Shown here: piece after piece, positions 7,079-14,494 of the stretch
Numbering within the stretch: position 1 is the stretch's first letter
Layout of the letters: each line of letters opens with the position of its first letter
NCBI GenBank assembly: GCA_964394625.1
Contig: CAYMYK010000063.1
Location: 1-14,728, forward strand
DNA from: JAUVYV01 sp964394625
GTDB taxonomy: Bacteria > Planctomycetota > Phycisphaerae > Sedimentisphaerales > Anaerobacaceae
Length of the DNA stretch: 14,728 nt
Direction of reading: 5' to 3'
Notes under the pieces: model-generated
What the model was told of the DNA's origin: nothing
Database searches by the model: none
What the model saw: the letters and a program-made list of their open reading frames with translations, nothing else
Made by a program: the position numbers and the translations under genes

Positions 7079-7530
7079 TGATTTTGATGTCTGATTTACA
7101 GATAACTTCTATAACGGGCAGTCATAAATCGCGGAAGCGCATCGGAAGAGGCACCGGCAGCGGTCGTGGCAAGACGTGCGGTCGGGGCCATAAAGGTGCC
7201 GGCAGCCGGGCCGGGGCGATGTCGCTGTCGCTCTACCAGGGCGGCCAGATTCCTCTGTTCCGCCGCCTGCCGAAGCGCGGTTTCAGTAATTTCAACTTTG
7301 CCAGCCGCTACGAGGTTGTCAACGTCTCGCAGCTTGAAAGATTTGACGACGGCAGCACGGTCGGCCTGGAGCAGTTCTCCAGCGCCGGTCTGGTAGCCGG
7401 TAAAAACAGCAGGGTAAAAATTCTCGGTGACGGCGAGCTCACCAAGAAGCTGCAGGTCATCGCACACAGGTTCAGTAAAGCCGCCGAGCAAAAAATCCTT
7501 GGTTGCGGAGGTACGGCGCAGGTAATATAA
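7078..7530 (+). CDS. rplO: 50S ribosomal protein L15 (uL15)
   Basis: About 150 residues. L15 is a late-assembly 23S rRNA-binding protein. The glycine- and arginine-rich N-terminus (KRIGRGTGSGRGKTCGRGHKG) is diagnostic, followed by the GGQIPLFRRLPKRGF block and a C-terminal globular part ending near KILGCGGTAQVI. The ATG at 7078 overlaps the rpsE stop (TGATG) and has AAAAGG five bases upstream; the ATG at 7087 is an alternative that would start MSDLQ. In most bacteria rpmD (L30) lies between rpsE and rplO; here there is no room for it. Confidence 0.94.
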   Translation: MILMSDLQITSITGSHKSRKRIGRGTGSGRGKTCGRGHKGAGSRAGAMSLSLYQGGQIPLFRRLPKRGFSNFNFASRYEVVNVSQLERFDDGSTVGLEQFSSAGLVAGKNSRVKILGDGELTKKLQVIAHRFSKAAEQKILGCGGTAQVI

Positions 7531-7581
7531 CCGACTGTTAATAATCCTTATGAAGACAGGTTTTTTCAAGAGCTAAAAAAG

Positions 7582-8937
7582 ATGTTTGCGGCACTAATTA
7601 ACATATTCAGGGTTTCGGATTTACGAAACAAGGTTCTGTTCACGGTTGCGCTGCTGATGATTTACAGGATAGGTTTTCATATACCCAATCCCGGCTTTGA
7701 CCTCGAGAAAATGGCGCAGGCGGTGGGTGCGCGCGACACGGACAGCCCGTTCGGCAGGGCCGCTGAGATGATGCAGATGTTTACCGGCGGGACGCTGAGT
7801 AGCAGCAGTTTGTTCGGTCTTGGCATTATGCCTTACATTACGGCGTCGATTATTCTGATGCTCTTAGGTGAGATAGTCCCGGCATTGAAGAAATTACGTC
7901 AGGAAGGCCAGACCGGTTACAAAAAGATTCAGGAATATACGCGCTACCTTACTGTTTTTATATGTCTTATCCAGGCGATGATGTATATGCGTATGCTCGG
8001 GCAGTTCATCTATCCGGGGATGTACACGGAGGCGGTAATATTAGGTATTTTTGGTATGACAGCCGGGACAGTTTTCCTGATGTGGCTTGGCGAGCAGATT
8101 GACGAGTACGGTATAGGCAACGGTATCAGTCTTATAATAATGGCGGGTATCATCGCGAGAATGCCGTGGGCCATAAGGGCACTTTGGGCCAACGTAGATT
8201 TCAGGTTCGGCGCCCCGGCGGGGAGTGTCGGGCCGGCGAAATTGCTGTTCCTTGTACTGGCTTTTGTTTCTGTCGTTGCCGGCGCCATACTGATTACGCA
8301 GGGGCAGCGGCGAATACCGATTCAACAGGCCAAGCAGATGCGTGGCCGGCGTGTTTACGGCGGGCAGAGACACTATCTGCCTCTTCGCGTCAACCACGGC
8401 GGCGTTATGCCGATAATCTTTGCCTCGGCTTTTATGACCTTTTTGCCGGTCATAGTCAGCCAGTTTGCACACATAGAGGTGGTCGCAGGCTCGCGGATTT
8501 TCCTGAGCGTCCAGAATGCTCTGGCACCTGGCGCTTATACTTATAATGTGCTGTACATGCTGTTGATTTTCCTTTTCACGTACTTCTGGGTTACGGTGCA
8601 GTTTCAGCCCAAGGAGATGGCCAAGAGTCTGCGTGATTCCGGCAGCTTTATTCCGGGTCTCAGGCCGGGCCGAAGAACCGCTGATTACCTCGAGACGGTA
8701 ATGACAAGGGTAACGTACTTCGGCGGCGCCTTTTTGGCCATAATCGCCATCGTGCCGTCTGTTATTACGATTCTGCTGGGAGTTGACTGGCGAGTGGCCA
8801 CGTTCCTCGGCGGCACCGGCTTGTTGATTGTAGTGAGCGTCTCTCTGGATCTCGTGCAGAGGATTGAGGCGAACCTGTTGATGCACAGCTATGAGGGATT
8901 CAGTGAAACCGGCAGGATAAAAGGAGCTTATGCATGA
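7582..8937 (+). CDS. secY: Preprotein translocase channel subunit SecY
   Basis: 451 residues. SecY forms the protein-conducting pore in the inner membrane, with SecE and SecG as partners and SecA or the ribosome as drivers. Ten hydrophobic segments can be seen, near residues 17-34, 75-96, 121-140, 151-173, 180-197, 216-236, 274-292, 318-338, 380-400 and 404-424. Family hallmarks are GLGIMPYITASIILMLL in TM2, GIGNGISLIIMAGI in TM5, LPLRVNHGGVMPIIFAS before TM7, and the long cytoplasmic C5 loop with FQPKEMAKSLRDSGSFIPGLRPG. The end LLMHSYEGF is also typical. Length is normal. The TGA overlaps the adk start (ATGA). Nothing appears truncated. Confidence 0.98.
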   Translation: MFAALINIFRVSDLRNKVLFTVALLMIYRIGFHIPNPGFDLEKMAQAVGARDTDSPFGRAAEMMQMFTGGTLSSSSLFGLGIMPYITASIILMLLGEIVPALKKLRQEGQTGYKKIQEYTRYLTVFICLIQAMMYMRMLGQFIYPGMYTEAVILGIFGMTAGTVFLMWLGEQIDEYGIGNGISLIIMAGIIARMPWAIRALWANVDFRFGAPAGSVGPAKLLFLVLAFVSVVAGAILITQGQRRIPIQQAKQMRGRRVYGGQRHYLPLRVNHGGVMPIIFASAFMTFLPVIVSQFAHIEVVAGSRIFLSVQNALAPGAYTYNVLYMLLIFLFTYFWVTVQFQPKEMAKSLRDSGSFIPGLRPGRRTADYLETVMTRVTYFGGAFLAIIAIVPSVITILLGVDWRVATFLGGTGLLIVVSVSLDLVQRIEANLLMHSYEGFSETGRIKGAYA

Positions 8938-9581
8938 GAGTAGTGCTGTTGGGTACACCCGGCGCCGGCAAGGGAACGCAGTGTAAATTTATAGTTGACA
9001 AATACGGCCTGCTGCATCTGTCAAGCGGGGACATCCTGCGGCGGCACCGGGCCGAAGGCAGCGACTTGGGCAGACAGGCGCAGAGTTATATGGATTCTGG
9101 GGCCCTTGTGCCCGACGAGCTTATCGTCGAGATGATGATAGATGAAATCGGCGGGGCGCCGAAGAGCGGTTACGTGCTGGACGGTTTTCCCAGGACGCTC
9201 AACCAGGCCGTTAAGCTTGATGAGCTGCTGGCACGGAGCCGGGAAAAGATTGATATTGTTCTGAATCTAAAGGCCGCCGAGGACGTCATTATCAAAAGGG
9301 TAACGGGCAGAAGAAGCTGCCCGAAATGCGGTGCCGTTTATCATATTGAAAATATGAAGCCGAAGGTAAACGGGATTTGCGACCACGATGGGACCGTGCT
9401 TGTTCAGCGGCCTGACGACACCGCCGAGGTTGTCAGTAGCCGGCTGAAGAATTACTATGAGCAAAGCGCACCTTTAGTGGATTACTACAAAGAGAAGAAC
9501 AGCTTTTATGAGTTTAATGCGGATGGTAATGCCCGGGTTGTCAGGGAAAAGCTGTTCGAGAAACTGGACGCTCTGGTTTGA
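8934..9581 (+). CDS. adk: Adenylate kinase, zinc-LID form
   Basis: 215 residues. It catalyses ATP + AMP = 2 ADP in the cytoplasm. The P-loop GTPGAGKGT (residues 7-15), the AMP-site SSGDILR, the DGFPRTLNQA block and the RPDDTAEVVSSRL region are all intact. The LID carries Cys129-x2-Cys132 and Cys149-x2-Asp152, the Cys3-Asp zinc site known from Bacillus subtilis adenylate kinase rather than the zinc-free LID of E. coli. AGGAG stands seven bases before the ATG, inside the end of secY, which it overlaps by four bases. The secY-adk-map order is the usual one in many bacteria. Confidence 0.98.
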   Translation: MRVVLLGTPGAGKGTQCKFIVDKYGLLHLSSGDILRRHRAEGSDLGRQAQSYMDSGALVPDELIVEMMIDEIGGAPKSGYVLDGFPRTLNQAVKLDELLARSREKIDIVLNLKAAEDVIIKRVTGRRSCPKCGAVYHIENMKPKVNGICDHDGTVLVQRPDDTAEVVSSRLKNYYEQSAPLVDYYKEKNSFYEFNADGNARVVREKLFEKLDALV

Positions 9582-9594
9582 GCGATAGATATAG

Positions 9595-10374
9595 ATGGCC
9601 ATAACGCTTCGCAGCAAGAGAGAAATTGAGCTGATGCACAAGGCCGGCGATGTAGTGGCCAATGTTCTTTCAAAATTGCAAGAGATTTCAAGGCCGGGAG
9701 TAACCACTGCCGAGTTAGACAGGGTTGCCGTACAGATGTCGGCCGATGCCGGCGCAGAGACCCTGTTCAAAGGTGTTACCAACCCGCGGGCCCGAAGGCC
9801 CTTCCCGGGTGCTATTTGCGCTTCTTTGAACGAGCAGGTCGTGCACGGTATTCCATCCGACAGTGTCGTGCTCAGAAGCGGAGATGTTTTCAGCATTGAT
9901 TTCGGCGTGCGGCTTAACGGCTACTGCGGCGACTCTGCCGTCACGTTCGGTATTGGTGAAATATCCGATGAAAACCGCCGGCTCATAGACGTCACCAGGG
10001 GCGTTCGGGGAATTGCTATTGATTCAGCATCGCCGGGCGTCAGGTGGAGCCGGATAGCGGCCCGGATGCAGGAATACGCCGAGTCGGCCGGTTTTTCCGT
10101 CGTAAGGGACTTTGTAGGCCATGGTATCGGTAGAGAGATGCACGAAGAGCCGCGAGTGCCGAATTTTGTCAGCAGGGAGATGCTGGCTGAAGATTTTGTG
10201 CTCGCAGAGGGTATGCTGCTGGCAGTCGAGCCGATGATTAACAGCGGAACAAGCGAAGTGCGCACCCTGAAGGACGGCTGGACGGTGGTTACTCGAGACG
10301 GAAAAACGTCGGCTCATTTCGAGCATACTATCGCGGTAACCCGTGACGGGTGTGAAGTGTTGACCGGACGATAA
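9595..10374 (+). CDS. map: Methionine aminopeptidase, type I
   Basis: 259 residues. It removes the initiator methionine from nascent proteins. The five metal ligands of the pita-bread fold are all visible: Asp102 (SIDFG), Asp113 (CGDSA), His176 (VGHGIG), Glu212 (AVEPM) and Glu243 (FEHTI). The substrate-site His183 in MHEEP is also present. There is no N-terminal extension, as expected for the simple bacterial type. The ATG follows the adk stop by 13 bases and has no strong ribosome binding site, so it may depend on coupling to adk. infA starts six bases after its stop. Confidence 0.98.
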   Translation: MAITLRSKREIELMHKAGDVVANVLSKLQEISRPGVTTAELDRVAVQMSADAGAETLFKGVTNPRARRPFPGAICASLNEQVVHGIPSDSVVLRSGDVFSIDFGVRLNGYCGDSAVTFGIGEISDENRRLIDVTRGVRGIAIDSASPGVRWSRIAARMQEYAESAGFSVVRDFVGHGIGREMHEEPRVPNFVSREMLAEDFVLAEGMLLAVEPMINSGTSEVRTLKDGWTVVTRDGKTSAHFEHTIAVTRDGCEVLTGR

Positions 10375-10380
10375 CAGGTT

Positions 10381-10596
10381 ATGGTAAAGAAGGACGCAAT
10401 AAGATTGATGGCTGAGGTCACCGAGGCCCTGCCGAATGCTATGTTCAGGCTGAAGCTGGAGAACGGCCACGAAATCATGGCCCATGTCTCCGGCAAGATG
10501 AGGATGCATTTCATCCGAATTTTGCCCGGTGATACCGTTACGGTTGAGATGTCGCCTTACGACCTCAACAGAGGCCGGATTGTCCTGCGTAATTAA
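10381..10596 (+). CDS. infA: Translation initiation factor IF-1
   Basis: 71 residues, a single S1-like OB-fold domain that binds the A site of the 30S subunit during initiation. The sequence EALPNAMFRLKLENGHEIMAH and the following VSGKMRMHFIRILPGDTVTVEMSPYDL are nearly diagnostic for the family, as is the end NRGRIVLRN. The N-terminal MVKKDAI corresponds to the common MAKKDVI start, which supports the ATG at 10381. A short AGG lies close to the start, so translation is probably coupled to map. Confidence 0.97.
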   Translation: MVKKDAIRLMAEVTEALPNAMFRLKLENGHEIMAHVSGKMRMHFIRILPGDTVTVEMSPYDLNRGRIVLRN

Positions 10597-10650
10597 CAAA
10601 GTCGAGCTGTGTGACGTTGAAATAATAAAAACCAACGGAAAAACGAGAAA

Positions 10651-10764
10651 ATGAAAGTAAGAAGCTCGGTAAAACGTATATGTGAAAACTGCAAAATCAT
10701 TCGTCGCAAAGGCGTTGTGCGGGTAATCTGTACCAACCCCCGCCACAAACAGCGACAGGGATGA
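10651..10764 (+). CDS. rpmJ: 50S ribosomal protein L36, zinc-binding (bL36)
   Basis: 37 residues, one of the smallest ribosomal proteins; it stabilises the 23S rRNA core. The start MKVRSSVKRICENCKIIRRKG matches the classic L36 sequence. The zinc ribbon residues Cys11, Cys14, Cys27 and His32 are all present, so this is the Cys-containing form. The end NPRHKQRQG is typical. It lies between infA and rpsM, its usual place. Confidence 0.96.
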   Translation: MKVRSSVKRICENCKIIRRKGVVRVICTNPRHKQRQG

Positions 10765-10807
10765 TTTTGTCTGTCGGTTGCTCTCAGAAATGAGCTAAGG
10801 AGTTGTT

Positions 10808-11191
10808 ATGCCGCGAGTAGTTGGTGTTGATATACCGGACAATAAATCGATATGGATTTCGCTGACCTACGTCCACGGTATCGGCAAATATACGTCCATT
10901 CAGATTCTCAAAGAAGCAAAGGTCGATGAACGCGCCAAGGCGGGCCGGCTTACCGAGGACGAGCTCAGCAGAATTACGCAAATTATCGACCGCAATTACA
11001 TTGTCGGAGGCCAGCTCCGTCGCCAGGTCTCACAAAACATCGCTCGACTGCGTGACATCGGCTGTTACAGGGGTATCCGGCACAGAAGGGGCCTGCCCGT
11101 CAGGGGCCAGTGCACGCAGAGCAATGCGCGAACCCGCAAAGGGCCCAGAAAAACGGTGGCGGGCAGAAAAGGTGTTAAGGAAATGAGGTGA
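10808..11191 (+). CDS. rpsM: 30S ribosomal protein S13 (uS13)
   Basis: 127 residues. S13 lies in the head of the small subunit and touches the P-site tRNA and the large subunit. The N-terminus MPRVVGVDIPDNK and the helix-hairpin segment LTYVHGIGKYTSIQIL are characteristic, followed by a basic C-terminal tail with IRHRRGLPVRGQCTQSNART and ending near KGPRKTVAGRK. AAGGAG stands five bases before the ATG, one of the best ribosome binding sites in the cluster. Confidence 0.97.
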   Translation: MPRVVGVDIPDNKSIWISLTYVHGIGKYTSIQILKEAKVDERAKAGRLTEDELSRITQIIDRNYIVGGQLRRQVSQNIARLRDIGCYRGIRHRRGLPVRGQCTQSNARTRKGPRKTVAGRKGVKEMR

Positions 11192-11193
11192 TG

Positions 11194-11211
11194 CGCCCGT
11201 AGGCCCGGGCG
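11194..11211. repeat. GC-only hairpin between rpsM and rpsK
   Basis: CGCCCG-TAGGCC-CGGGCG is a perfect six-base stem, all G-C pairs, with a six-base loop. It begins two bases after the rpsM stop and lies upstream of the rpsK start. No T-run follows, so it is not an intrinsic terminator. It could slow ribosomes, protect mRNA or be a remnant repeat; the sequence alone does not decide. Confidence 0.5.
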
Positions 11212-11240
11212 AAGCCCTCTAACGGAGATTTCTATAAATA

Positions 11241-11621
11241 ATGGCAAAATCCGGTAAGCGAAAAATCAGAAGAAACGTTGCAAAGGCGATAGTGCATATT
11301 AAGGCGACGTTTAACAATACGTTGATTACCGTTACGGACCCGGACGGCGACACCATTTGCGCACGTTCGGCCGGCAGCGTCGGCTTCAAGGGCTCAAGAA
11401 AGAGCACGCCTTTTGCCGCTCAGCAGGCGGCTCAGCGCTGCGCCGGAATGGCTATGCGCAACGGTGTGCGAGAAGTAGAGATTAGGGTCAAAGGCCCGGG
11501 GCCGGGCAGGGAATCGGCGATTTCCGCTCTTCAGCAGGCCGGTCTGCGTATTGCATCGATAGAGGATGTGACACCGCTTCCCCATAACGGCTGCAGACCG
11601 CCTAAACGCAGACGGGTCTGA
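11241..11621 (+). CDS. rpsK: 30S ribosomal protein S11 (uS11)
   Basis: 126 residues. S11 sits on the platform of the small subunit near the E-site and the anti-Shine-Dalgarno region. The signature VAKAIVHIKATFNNTLITVTDPDG is followed by SAGSVGFKGSRKSTPFAAQQAA and VKGPGPGRESAISALQQAGL. The end IEDVTPLPHNGCRPPKRRRV is the standard C-terminus. A GGAG at 11224-11227 is thirteen bases from the ATG, longer than usual, so the ribosome binding site is suboptimal. Confidence 0.97.
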   Translation: MAKSGKRKIRRNVAKAIVHIKATFNNTLITVTDPDGDTICARSAGSVGFKGSRKSTPFAAQQAAQRCAGMAMRNGVREVEIRVKGPGPGRESAISALQQAGLRIASIEDVTPLPHNGCRPPKRRRV

Positions 11622-11697
11622 GATGAATATAGTGTTCGTATAAGTTCGTTGTTTGTGAGGTTTATGAGTTTTCTCGTTGGAGACAAATAGAAAGACA

Positions 11698-12330
11698 ATG
11701 GCAAGGTATCTTGGTTCATCCTGTAAATACTGTCGCCGCGAAGGTGTTAAGCTGATGCTCAAGGGGATTCGTTGTGAAACCGCCAAATGCCCCGTCGAGA
11801 AGAAGCAGCGCAACCTCGCGCCCGGCATGCACGGCTGGCGGCGCGGGCGCGTGAGCGAGTACGGCGTCCGTCTTCGAGAAAAGCAGAAGGTCAAGAGGTA
11901 CTACGGGATTCTGGAACAACAGTTTATGCGATATTTCCACAGGGCCGAGCGGCTGAGAGGCAATACGGGCGAAACACTGCTGCAGTTGCTCGAGAGGCGG
12001 CTGGATAATGTCGTTTACAAGCTGAATTTCGCACCATCTCGCAAGGCGGCAAGACAGCTAATCGCCCACGGGCACATCCATGTGAACGGACGAAAAGTCG
12101 ATATCAGTGATTTTACTACGAACATCGGTGATAAAATCACTGTTAAGGCATCTGAAAAAAGCACCAAGAGAATAAAACAGCAGCTTGAGAGCAATCCCAA
12201 CTTTACAACGCAAAGCTGGTTACAGCTCGACCGGGTAAAGCCCGAGGCAACCATAGTCGCCCTGCCCGGCCGCGATGACGTTCAGATACCTGTTGAGGAA
12301 CAATTGGTCGTTGAATTTTGCTCACGGTAG
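11698..12330 (+). CDS. rpsD: 30S ribosomal protein S4, zinc-binding type (uS4)
   Basis: 210 residues from the ATG at 11698. S4 binds the 5' domain of 16S rRNA and starts 30S assembly; in E. coli it also represses the alpha operon. The N-terminal zinc knuckle has Cys9, Cys12, Cys26 and Cys31, the same spacing I recall for Thermus S4. The S4 RNA-binding domain is visible around residues 98-160 (RRLDNVVYKLNFAPSRKAARQLIAHGHIHVNG). MARYLG is the usual kind of start, so I reject a TTG at 11677 that would add seven residues. The family is normally about 200-210 residues. Placement between rpsK and rpoA is standard. Confidence 0.97.
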   Translation: MARYLGSSCKYCRREGVKLMLKGIRCETAKCPVEKKQRNLAPGMHGWRRGRVSEYGVRLREKQKVKRYYGILEQQFMRYFHRAERLRGNTGETLLQLLERRLDNVVYKLNFAPSRKAARQLIAHGHIHVNGRKVDISDFTTNIGDKITVKASEKSTKRIKQQLESNPNFTTQSWLQLDRVKPEATIVALPGRDDVQIPVEEQLVVEFCSR

Positions 12331-12378
12331 TTTATGAATCGGCTATTTTCTTTTTTATGTTTTATGGTTACCGGTAAA

Positions 12379-12398
12379 TGACTAATAGCTGTTAGTCA
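12379..12398 (+). promoter_or_regulatory. Hairpin abutting the rpoA ribosome binding site
   Basis: TGACTAA-TAGCTG-TTAGTCA is a perfect seven-base stem with a six-base loop. Its last base is the first base of AGAGGAG (12398-12404), the ribosome binding site of rpoA. A second dyad, the ten-base palindrome TTACCGGTAA (12368-12377), lies one base before it. The position suggests a possible effect on rpoA translation, for example by a protein bound to the leader. That function is inference. Confidence 0.45.
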
Positions 12399-12410
12399 GA
12401 GGAGATTTGT

Positions 12411-13412
12411 ATGCGAGTTACATGGCGTGGATTGGAATTGCCTACGCGGGTGGAACGCGACACGAACGTTGCTACCGAAAGATACGGTCGTTTTTACATA
12501 GAGCCGTTCGAGAGGGGTTTCGGAACCACCATCGGCAACAGCCTTCGTCGGGTTTTGCTCAGTTCGCTCGAGGGCAGTGCTGTGACCTCTATTAAAATAA
12601 CGGGGGTTGACCATGAGTTCACATCCGTAAAGGGTGTTATGGAGGACGTTACGGATATCGTCCTCAACGTCAAAAATCTTACGGTGCGACTGAGGGGCGA
12701 TGAGCCGAAGGTTATGAAGATTTCGGCCAACAAGGCCGGCGTGATAACGGCCGGCGACATACAGGCCGACCCCGCCATTGAAGTTGTCGATAAGGATAAA
12801 GTTGTGGCGACGCTGACGGAAAAGGTGAAATTCGAGATGGAGATGGTTGTCGAGAACGGACGCGGTTATCTTCCCGCCTCGGAACGTATCGCGGACGCCG
12901 ACAGATATGAACAGGAAATCGGAAGGATTCTCGTCGATGCCGTCTATTCACCGGTTACAAGAGTGCGGTATTCTACCGAAAACACGCGTGTCGGGCAGCG
13001 AACAAACTATGACCGGCTCATACTCGATATCTGGACAAACGGCACGGTCAGCCCCGATATGGCCCTTGTCGAGGCCGCGAAGATTCTCAGAAAACATATA
13101 AACCCATTTGTCCAGTATTGTGAAATCGGTGAAGAAACCGTCGCCGGTGAAATCATAGCCGAGCAGCCCGAAGAAATAATCGATACCGAGCTTATCGGAA
13201 AACTCGCTATGTCCATCCAGGAGCTTGAGTTGTCCGTAAGGGCAGACAACTGTCTTGAATCGGTGAAGGTCGAGACCGTCGGGCAGTTGGTTAAAATGAC
13301 GGAAGCTGACCTCCTGAAGGTTCGAAGCTTCGGCAAGACCAGCTTGCGCGAGGTTAAGAGAAAGCTTGCCGATATCGACCTGTCGCTGGGTATGACCGAT
13401 GTGGATGCCTGA
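12411..13412 (+). CDS. rpoA: DNA-directed RNA polymerase alpha subunit
   Basis: 333 residues. The alpha dimer is the platform for beta and beta-prime assembly, and its C-terminal domain contacts UP elements and activators. The N-terminal domain shows YGRFYIEPFERGFGTTIGNS followed by LRRVLLSSLEG, the dimerisation and assembly signature, and later VDAVYSPVTRVRYSTENTRVGQ. The C-terminal domain (about residues 265-325) has ELSVRADNCL with Arg277 at the position of the E. coli DNA-contacting Arg265, and the helix-hairpin-helix TEADLLKVRSFGKTSLREVK. AGAGGAG stands six bases before the ATG, an excellent ribosome binding site. Length is normal. Confidence 0.98.
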   Translation: MRVTWRGLELPTRVERDTNVATERYGRFYIEPFERGFGTTIGNSLRRVLLSSLEGSAVTSIKITGVDHEFTSVKGVMEDVTDIVLNVKNLTVRLRGDEPKVMKISANKAGVITAGDIQADPAIEVVDKDKVVATLTEKVKFEMEMVVENGRGYLPASERIADADRYEQEIGRILVDAVYSPVTRVRYSTENTRVGQRTNYDRLILDIWTNGTVSPDMALVEAAKILRKHINPFVQYCEIGEETVAGEIIAEQPEEIIDTELIGKLAMSIQELELSVRADNCLESVKVETVGQLVKMTEADLLKVRSFGKTSLREVKRKLADIDLSLGMTDVDA

Positions 13413-13470
13413 CCGGATTCGGCGAGCTGTTTCAACCACAACAGTATCAATTAAATAGGGATTTTGGTAT

Positions 13471-13992
13471 ATGCGTCACAGAGTTGCAGGACGTCATTTA
13501 AGTCGAACAAGCGAACACCGTCTGGCGTTGCGCCGTAACCTCGCTGCTTCGCTTTTTCAGCACGAGACTATTTCGACAACTATGGAAAAGGCCAAGGAAG
13601 TAAGGCCGTTCGTTGAGAAGCTGATTACGCTGGCGAAGAAAGGGAATTTGCACGCCAGAAGGCGCGCAATTGCATTGCTCGGTAATCGTGATATAGTAAG
13701 CGAAGAGGACGGCAAGGCGGTCAGAAAAGGCACGGTTATTGCAAAACTATTCAGCGAGCTTGGCCCCCGCTATCTCGACAGGCCAGGCGGATATACGAGG
13801 ATTATTCGCCTGGCGCAGCGACGGCTGGGCGACAACGGCAAGCTGGTGCTGCTGCAGTTGCTCGGCGAAGGGCAAAGCCCACCAAAAGCAGCCAGGGCCG
13901 GCAAAAAGAAACGCCCCGCTAAGGTCGAACAGCCCCCTCGAACCGACGCTGGAAAAGCCGAGACTGCCGAAGCATCCGACCGGGAACAATAA
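13471..13992 (+). CDS. rplQ: 50S ribosomal protein L17 (bL17) with C-terminal tail
   Basis: 173 residues. L17 is a bacteria-specific large-subunit protein near the exit tunnel. The core (about residues 1-132) begins MRHRVAGRHLSRTSEHRLAL and continues with RNLAASLFQHETISTTMEKAKEVRP and a C-terminal block GGYTRIIRLAQRRLGDNGKLVLLQLL. After that about 40 residues are Lys/Ala/Pro-rich and then acidic, without visible structure. The usual bacterial length is 115-130, so this copy has a low-complexity extension. It closes the alpha part of the cluster, 58 bases after rpoA. Confidence 0.96.
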   Translation: MRHRVAGRHLSRTSEHRLALRRNLAASLFQHETISTTMEKAKEVRPFVEKLITLAKKGNLHARRRAIALLGNRDIVSEEDGKAVRKGTVIAKLFSELGPRYLDRPGGYTRIIRLAQRRLGDNGKLVLLQLLGEGQSPPKAARAGKKKRPAKVEQPPRTDAGKAETAEASDREQ

Positions 13993-14016
13993 AAAGCATT
14001 TCCCAAAGAATGTCTT

Positions 14017-14433
14017 ATGAGCGCAAACGATTGTATTTTCTGCAAGATAGCGGCAGGAGAGATTCCCGCCACAAAGGTTTACGAAGATGATGTTGTGGTG
14101 GCCTTTCTCGATATTGGCCCTGTCAGTGACGGCCATACCCTGGTGGTTTCTCGACAGCACTTCGAGAGATTTCACGATTGCCCGCCCGAGCTGCTGTCTC
14201 GAATCGCCTCCCGACTCGGCAAAATTGCCAAAGCCGTCTCTGTCGCAATGGCTTCGGACGGCTACAACGTCCTGTGTAATAACGGCAGGGCCGCCGGGCA
14301 GGTTGTCGAGCATCTGCACTTTCACATTATACCGAGGAAGGCCGGTGACGATGTCTTTAACCGATGGCCGGCATACTCCTACGAGCCGGGAAAAGCTGAA
14401 AAACTTGCCGCCAAAATTCGCCGGAATTTGTGA
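14017..14433 (+). CDS. HIT-family (HinT-like) nucleotide-binding hydrolase
   Basis: 138 residues. HIT proteins hydrolyse nucleoside phosphoramidates or dinucleotides through a histidine triad; the exact substrate here is unknown. The triad His99-Leu-His101-Phe-His103 (HLHFHIIPR) is intact, with His101 as the expected nucleophile. The N-terminal CIFCKIAAGEIPATKVYEDD, with Cys6 and Cys9, and the block SDGHTLVVSRQHFERFHD are typical of the HinT branch, in which some members bind zinc through such cysteines. The gene begins 24 bases after rplQ and is probably the last protein gene of the same transcript. No clear functional link to ribosomal proteins is evident. Confidence 0.94.
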   Translation: MSANDCIFCKIAAGEIPATKVYEDDVVVAFLDIGPVSDGHTLVVSRQHFERFHDCPPELLSRIASRLGKIAKAVSVAMASDGYNVLCNNGRAAGQVVEHLHFHIIPRKAGDDVFNRWPAYSYEPGKAEKLAAKIRRNL

Positions 14434-14439
14434 TTTGTC

Positions 14440-14468
14440 TTGATAAGCGACGTGTCTTTTGCTATGCT
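14440..14468 (+). promoter_or_regulatory. Sigma70-type promoter for the tRNA-fMet gene
   Basis: TTGATA (14440-14445) and TATGCT (14463-14468) are separated by exactly 17 bases. They match the -35 consensus at five of six positions and the -10 consensus at four of six. Transcription would start near 14475, about 20 bases before the mature tRNA. This is the best-looking promoter in the window, and it suggests the tRNA can be transcribed apart from the ribosomal cluster. Confidence 0.6.
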
Positions 14469-14494
14469 TTGTAAGAATTTGATTGTTTTGTGAC

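Noticed and set aside
8041..8958. 305-codon minus-strand frame opposite secY
   Set aside because: It lies wholly over secY and adk, has no recognisable domain and is Arg/His/Gln-rich, as expected of a shadow frame.
10024..10746. 240-codon minus-strand frame across map, infA and rpmJ
   Set aside because: It covers three certain genes on the other strand and has no recognisable motif.
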